In this document: positions 54,991-60,000 of the stretch, one piece after another
Numbering within the stretch: the first letter of the stretch is position 1
Layout: each line of letters opens with the position of its first letter
DNA from: Cryptomeria japonica
Taxonomy: Eukaryota > Streptophyta > Pinopsida > Cupressales > Cupressaceae
DNA: 60,000 nucleotides
Reading direction: 5' to 3'
Assembly: GCF_030272615.1 (NCBI RefSeq)
Contig: NC_081411.1
Span: 831,440,160-831,500,159 of the forward strand
The notes under the pieces: generated by a model
Told to the model about the DNA's origin: nothing
Databases searched by the model: none
What the model saw: only the letters and a program-made list of their open reading frames with translations
Made by a program: the position numbers and the translations under genes

Positions 54991-57354
54991 TGTTGGGAAA
55001 ATGGTGTCTCAACCTTGCATTTACATAAGGTTATTATAGTAATTTTTAATTTGGGCATGAATAGGTTCAAAAAATTTCCCCAAAGCTTTAGATTGGATAG
55101 ATAAGCATGCCAACAATTTTTTGTTGTAAGATCCTAACTAGATTTGAAGATATTAAAGTTTTCATTTTTGAAGGTTGTGATGAAAGGTTTAAATTTAATT
55201 TTGGGAACTTTAGAGGCTCTAAAACATCCTGAAAAGTGGGTGTAACTAACATGGCGGGTTACAAGGTGATAGAGGACTTTGCGAGATTTCTAGCACTTCA
55301 AACAATTCGTCAATCGGACCCCCAATTCACAAGTTATGGCCTCCAGAAGTTTAGTCTCCTGAAATAGGAATAAAAATGCATCAAACACATAAATAAGTTG
55401 TAAAAGGGAGGAACACATGTTGATGTGTTCTTTGACACATCATAGGGCATCTAGATTGGAGATAAGGTGGGTTCCACTTTATTGGGTGCTTTTAGCCCAT
55501 TGTTCTGTAATATTCTTTGACTGTTTCATGTATTGTATCTCCTATATATGAGGTGCGTGAGATAGAGGTTGTGTGTAAGAGTCTTATAGCTATTGAGTTA
55601 CCTCTGAATCTTTGGTTGGTGGTACTCTTGTGAAGAGCTTTCTCTGCAAGTATATTGTAATATGTTATTGATTTCTGAATAATATATTAGGTGGCTTTTG
55701 GAGTGTGGGGTTTTTCTTCCGGAAGGGTTTTCCCCATGTAAATCACAGTGTTATGGTATGCATACTGATGCTCTACAAAATGAACAATGTTAGACTAAAA
55801 CCTATGGTCATATAACACACAAAAACACAAGAAACAAAGACAAATGTTAGTGTCAATCAACCAAAAACTAGTCTAATCAGGCATACCAAAAGAGACACTA
55901 AAAACATGATAAAATATTTAACTATGGAAGCAAATACAACAAGGCATATCCAAATGCCTTCTACCATGATCTTAGCTCCTTCTCCCTTGTTCCTCTCCTC
56001 TCCAAGTTCCAAATTAGTGTAGCTCTCAGCAGCTTTTTGCACTATGGTTGTCTAATGGAGATTCAAGATTGAAATTGCTTTTAAACTTATGCTATGCAAG
56101 TGTAAAAATAAGCAAAATATGAGATGCTATGAAATGAAATAAGATTTATTTTCGTCCAAAATGACAATATATATTAGTGATTTTATGCTAAAATGCTCTC
56201 TAAAATTGACTATAGATTAAATGCATACAAGTTTTCAGGATCTAGATTATGAAGAAATGGGCTCTATTTATAGGAAAAATGGAGCAATGGATGGTTGAGA
56301 TTGAGTAATCTCAACAAGGGTCAGGATTGAATGATATTCAATCCATGTGAGGACTTTCAACCCAATCCCAGGATGATAAGTGTCAACATGAGAGGGGTTG
56401 AGAGGAGAGTGAAGAAGCATTAAATGTTTGACATAACCTGAGGGTTAACTTGGGAGTTAAGGTTAAGGTTGGGTTGAGTGAATAAATTCATTATCCAAAG
56501 AATAATGTTTTTATTCAATGGATAAACTCTTGTGCAAAGGTTAAAGGGATAACCATGGTCAAAGCAATAAATGCTTGAGGAGACACATGGGTTACATGAG
56601 GGTTGAGTTAGGGGTCAAAGTCCCTAACAATGGGTGCAAGTTGATTTAACCATTAATGGTCATGTAAGAGCCATAAGTGGTTTGGAAGACTTTAGAGGTT
56701 AAATTGTTGAACACACAAAGCATTAAATGCTTGTCAAAGACTTTGAAGTCTTTGAGAAGTGACTCCAAGTTGCTTAGGAATGTGACAATAATTAGGGGAT
56801 GGATTAGGCTAATTAGGAAGGGTTTAGAAGAATCTAGAAGGGGGTTAGGATTGCAAGTGGGTTTGGTGGGTGAGGGAAAATAGGATTTAAATTAAAATAA
56901 AATTAATTTATTTCAACTTGTGGTTGCAAGTTGCATTTTTAGGAGAATGTAAGTGGGAGGGGATTTAATGATTTAAATAAATGTTTTATTTAATTTATTT
57001 AGAAGAGGAAAGGGGGTTAAATTAAATAAATAGAATTTATTCATTTAATTGATTGTGAATTTGGTTTAATGAACTAATTGAAATAAATTGAATAATTTAT
57101 TTAATTAATAGGAGAATGTTTGAAGATGAATTAATTAAATGTTAGTTTAATTAACTGATGGCTAGTGGATTTTTAATCAAATAAATACCAAATATTTATT
57201 TTAATTAAAATGGACAGATTTATGTGACTGCACATACTATTATGTCTATTTTTGTTAAGTTTATGTAACTGTTGTAATGATCAATAAAAATATTTGCATT
57301 ATACTCCACTCAAGGTTAGTGTAGGAAGTTGTTCCACTAATTAACTTCCTTACA
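54991..57354 (+). repeat. Copia G 3' LTR, split by H
   Basis: TGTTGGGAAAATGG...CTTCCTTACA, interrupted at 55766-57232. A purine-rich GAAAGTGAGAGAA directly before it is the PPT. After removal of H it has the same length as the 5' LTR. Confidence 0.88.
55766..57232. mobile_element. Element H: solo LTR-like insertion in the G 3' LTR (TSD CATAC)
   Basis: 1,467 bp, TGATGCTC...GTGACTGCA, flanked by CATAC at 55761-55765 and 57233-57237. Comparison with the uninterrupted G 5' LTR (GGTATGCATGCTATTATGTC at about 50658) shows the exact insertion point. No coding or internal repeat was found. The right part (56880-57200) is an AT-rich ladder of TTAATTTATTTAATT words like those in D and near 58900-59100. 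The ORFs 55857-56042 and 56677-56883 have no domain. TG...CA ends and a 5-bp duplication suggest a solo LTR. Confidence 0.78.
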
Positions 57355-57359
57355 CTTTT

Positions 57360-57668
57360 ATCACATTTGTGTAATAATGTAAGGCTCTAGTTATTTTGTC
57401 CCTCTAGTAAAGATTTTTATAGCTCGTCCATATAGGATGCTTGTGTGTCGTGTTGTCATCCTTGACCTGTGTGTACATCCGAAACAAACAATGTACGAAG
57501 CTCAGTAGTTGGTCTCGATAGCCTGTACTTGTTTCTTCTATAGTTAAAATATTCTTTCTATCAACATCATATATTTTCATGCACTTTTACATCCTAGTGA
57601 TCAAAAGGTTATTGAGTCCTCGAGGGGTTTGACCACCCTTCACAAGGGTTCAATTTTCCTCCTCTACA
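57360..57668 (+). repeat. Element J 5' LTR, last piece
   Basis: Ends CCTCCTCTACA at 57668 and is followed by TTTTGGTGAAC, exactly as the other family LTRs are. With the pieces at 33542-34234 and 49729-49893 it makes an LTR of about 1.17 kb. Confidence 0.7.
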
Positions 57669-57679
57669 TTTTGGTGAAC
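57669..57679 (+). other. Element J primer-binding-like site
   Basis: TTTTGGTGAAC, then CTGATGAGAAC, directly after the LTR end TCTACA. It shares the first 11 bases with B, C and (with one extra G) X. Confidence 0.6.
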
Positions 57680-58035
57680 CTGATGAGAACTTGCCTCTTG
57701 ATTTAAAACTTGTCAAAACTTTTTTGCAAATTTTTTTCATGAGATTAAAACAATCAATGCTTTCATTTATTTCCTCTCTTGCTTGTTCTTAAAAATTTCA
57801 AAGTGTTATGGGGCTTGTTTATGAGCTTTACAACCCAAATAGCTTCAAATATTATGGTGATGAGAACTTCTATACCTATCATTTCCTTGATTGATATAGT
57901 TCTATGAGACATGGTTCAATATTCTTGAGGACGATTAATATTGATGTTCCTTTTGCTCAATCTCTTCCTTTGGGTTTATGTTTTGGAGGTTTTTCTACTA
58001 TATTTGGTTCTTAGCCTAACTCTTGTAATAATACT

Positions 58036-58284
58036 TTGATGAATACCCCTCTGGGATCTTCTCTTCATATGGATCATGAGTCTTCTCTAACATTTTTGTT
58101 CAATCAGATTCAATCCCTTGAGGAGAATCTATGGTATTTTGAAGCTTTCTTAAATTGGGAAAATGTCCTCCCTCAGGTCGGTTCTATCATTAGCAATCTA
58201 AGAGAGATGCTCATCTCAAATCATAAGGGCCTAAATGTTCTTAGGAAATTATCTATGATAGTAGATGAATGCATGCAAATGTAA
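58036..58284 (+). pseudogene. Element J gag N-terminal fragment
   Basis: The 82-codon frame (LNQIQSLEENLWYFEAF-like, then SNLREMLISNHKGLNVLRKLSMIVDECM) aligns by eye with residues about 50-120 of the B/C gag (VEQLSKLDNQFDDFQQW, IEGLKCMVQSDKNGIDILRGIAHIVD). It lies about 370 bp after the primer site. Beyond 58284 no further gag similarity was found, so the element is broken or interrupted near here. The function would be structural gag; the fragment is not functional alone. Confidence 0.6.
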
Positions 58285-60000
58285 TAAACAATGTATACAT
58301 ATAAACTTAGCCTATTCAAACAAACACATGCAACCCTCAAAATGATAAGTAGGTTGATATGTTAATTGGTTGGATGTGGTTGCTCATTGATAGAGAAACA
58401 AGATGGTGTTGTGAAGGTGATTGAGTGATGTAATGACAACATAATGGTAGCATATAAAGAGAATATTAAAATGAGAGAAGAGGCCGCAACTTATAGATTT
58501 TTCATGAGGACAACTAATGACCAAGATTAAAAGTTGAATGGATGGATAGGATTAAATCGTAGTGTGGTCCTACATTGGAGGCTTAGCCTTGTGACAAGTG
58601 TCACAAGGAGAAGTGGTGTGTAAGGGCTAAGTGTTCTCCCACATGTTTGCGTGCACATGGGGAAGCTCATGAAAGGGACATGTCTATGACATCTGTAAGA
58701 GGTAGGATGGCTTGTGAAAGTGACATGTACTAGAGGTAGAGAGGCTACGAAGTGACCTTTCATGCTCACACATGTGTGAGAAAGAGGATGGTGGGGACAC
58801 TTGTCACATGATGTCAAGCTTAGATCTTGATTAATGTATATGGACTCAAGGGCTAAGATTGAGTGGGGAAAGATCGAGGGTGATGTGGAATTAAATATTA
58901 AAGAAAATGGTAATGAGGGTTAATTAGCCTAAATCAATTAATTACGTATTAGTTAGTTTATTTAATTGGAGGGTATGTGGGATAAGGTTTAGACTTATTT
59001 AAATAAATGTAAATTTATTTAATTAATGGTGAAGGATAAAGGCGAAAGTTAAACCTAATTCAATAGATAATAAATATCTATTTAATTATCTGGAATGGGA
59101 TAAGATCAAGTGTGATCAGGGATGCATGAATTTATGTGTCTATATTTTTCCCCTCTTTGATATAGTATCATGAAGTGATGTTATATTAAAGAAGAACAAA
59201 ATATACTAGATAAAAGGGATAAGGATTAATAGCATTATGCCCTAGTTTCTAGTAGGATAAGGACATATGACGAAGAGTTAGTGATATACTCCTCGAGAGG
59301 ACATGTGCAATTTAAGAACATGGGTGTGCTCTCAAAATGGATAGGAAGACTATAGGATGAAAAGGAAAAGGATGAGGATGATGAAGGGATGATTAAGAGG
59401 AATAATGGAGGAGAATCATGTTGCAGTGGCATGAGAAACCTAGATTTGATATTATATGACATTATGCGCCAAGGTATAAGAAACTAGGATGACAATGTGC
59501 CAAGTATGTGATAAAAAAGGATCAAGAGAAAATATATGCCTTATGAAACCATGATATAATATATCATGATGCCTCTATAGAAATAGGATGCAAAGACTAT
59601 GATAAATGCTAACGGTGATAACACACGCCTAGTCAAGGTGAAAGCTAATTGATTGATTTATTGATTGACTAATGAGGAGGATAGCAAAGTTAACGATAAG
59701 AACAATACACACCTTGAGCATTCAGATGGATACATCCCATGATGATGATTGGATAAAATTTTATCAATATATTAGCAGTTGATTTGGATCAAGATTGATT
59801 GATTGTTTATGGATGATAAATTGGATTGCAAGATTGGATTACGTGGACTAGGATTGATTGCACTTGGTTGGACTGATTTAGGCTTTTTGGATTATAGGGA
59901 TAAAAGGAGGATAAATAGATTGGATTTGATGGGAAGAGGATAAATGGATGGGACTAGATGGTGATTAAAGTATAATATAGGGATTGGCTATACTAGGATT
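58285..60000. other. Unassigned right end of the window
   Basis: No protein motif or RNA gene was recognised. AT-rich ladder sequence at 58890-59100 (AATTAATTACG, TTATTTAAATAAATG, TTTAATTAATGG) resembles elements H and D, so a related LTR may be present, but no border could be fixed. From about 59640 the plus strand is dominated by GGATTGATT/GATGGAT words. The ORFs 58527-58817 and 59235-59462 (minus) lack recognisable features. Confidence 0.4.

Larger units (their letters stand above)
49894..57354 (+). mobile_element. Copia element G, Tnt1/Tork-like, decayed (TSD CTTTT)
   Basis: The 5' LTR is 891 bp (49894-50784). The 3' LTR is 892 bp once nested H and its duplicated target are removed (54991-57354). 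Perfect CTTTT copies lie at 49889-49893 and 57355-57359. The primer site TGGTATCAAAGC at 50787 differs at one base from the standard. The coding order is gag-PR-IN-RT-RH. Many stops, frameshifts and altered catalytic residues, plus LTR identity of roughly 90%, make G clearly older than A. Confidence 0.92.

Noticed and set aside
1-60000. Host protein-coding genes, tRNA or rRNA genes, CRISPR arrays
   Set aside because: None could be supported: every recognisable protein domain belongs to a retroelement, no cloverleaf or rRNA sequence was noticed, and no regularly spaced short repeats exist.

Overview
The window reads as intergenic DNA from a land plant with a very large, repeat-rich genome. A conifer or similar seed plant is plausible, but the sequence does not settle it. 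I found no host gene, tRNA, rRNA or CRISPR array. Almost everything recognisable is LTR retrotransposon, in nested layers that can be dated relative to each other because most insertions still carry matching target-site duplications (TSDs).

Layout. (1) Positions 1-19744 are an old plus-strand Ty3/gypsy-like element (X). It has a truncated 5' LTR (160-875), a decayed gag-protease region (about 1298-2856), a polypurine tract (PPT, 5811-5820) and a 3' LTR broken into pieces. Nested in X are an antisense solo LTR of a related family (4445-5498, TSD CCTTG), a full-length Ty1/copia element (A, 5963-12625, TSD CCCAC), a solo LTR (12780-14015) and a TGTAATGCCCC-ended solo-LTR-like element (D, 14939-19626, TSD ACTCT). 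D itself holds a LINE fragment (15581-17440, 13-bp TSD) and a large inverted repeat. (2) Positions 19745-22854 are unassigned. (3) Element E (22855-33384, TSD AACCT) is a coding-free copia-like element holding the gag-only element B (24825-32631, minus, TSD ATTAG). (4) A further X-like element (J) has a 5' LTR that starts at 33542 and ends at 57668. It is split by element F (34235-49723, minus, TSD ATCAC, itself holding gag-only element C, 37331-45153, TSD ATTTC) and by copia element G (49894-57354, TSD CTTTT, itself holding solo LTR H, 55766-57232, TSD CATAC). A J gag fragment follows at 58036-58284. The last 1.7 kb is unassigned.

B, C, X, J and the two related solo LTRs form one superfamily. 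The LTRs are about 1.05-1.3 kb. They share a conserved core (GGTTAATTCCAA..GGTTTGAC..GGCAAACCCCTA), begin TGTAGCGTCC or a decayed form of it, and in X, J, B and C are followed by an unusual primer-binding sequence starting TTTTGGTGAAC. They also carry GC-rich quasi-palindromes framed by GGACC...GGTCC. B and C encode a gag-protease-like protein of about 1,140 codons and no reverse transcriptase or integrase, so they must be mobilised in trans.

The most interesting observations are: a 3-nt difference between inner and outer LTR ends shared by B and C, which standard reverse transcription does not predict; the GC-rich hairpins that resemble dimerisation signals and change together in LTR and leader; element F, which pairs a zinc-knuckle ORF with a second ORF of about 1,090 codons but has no polymerase; and strong enrichment of the hexamer ACCGGT confined to F. 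All comparisons were made by eye; no alignment or database search was run.
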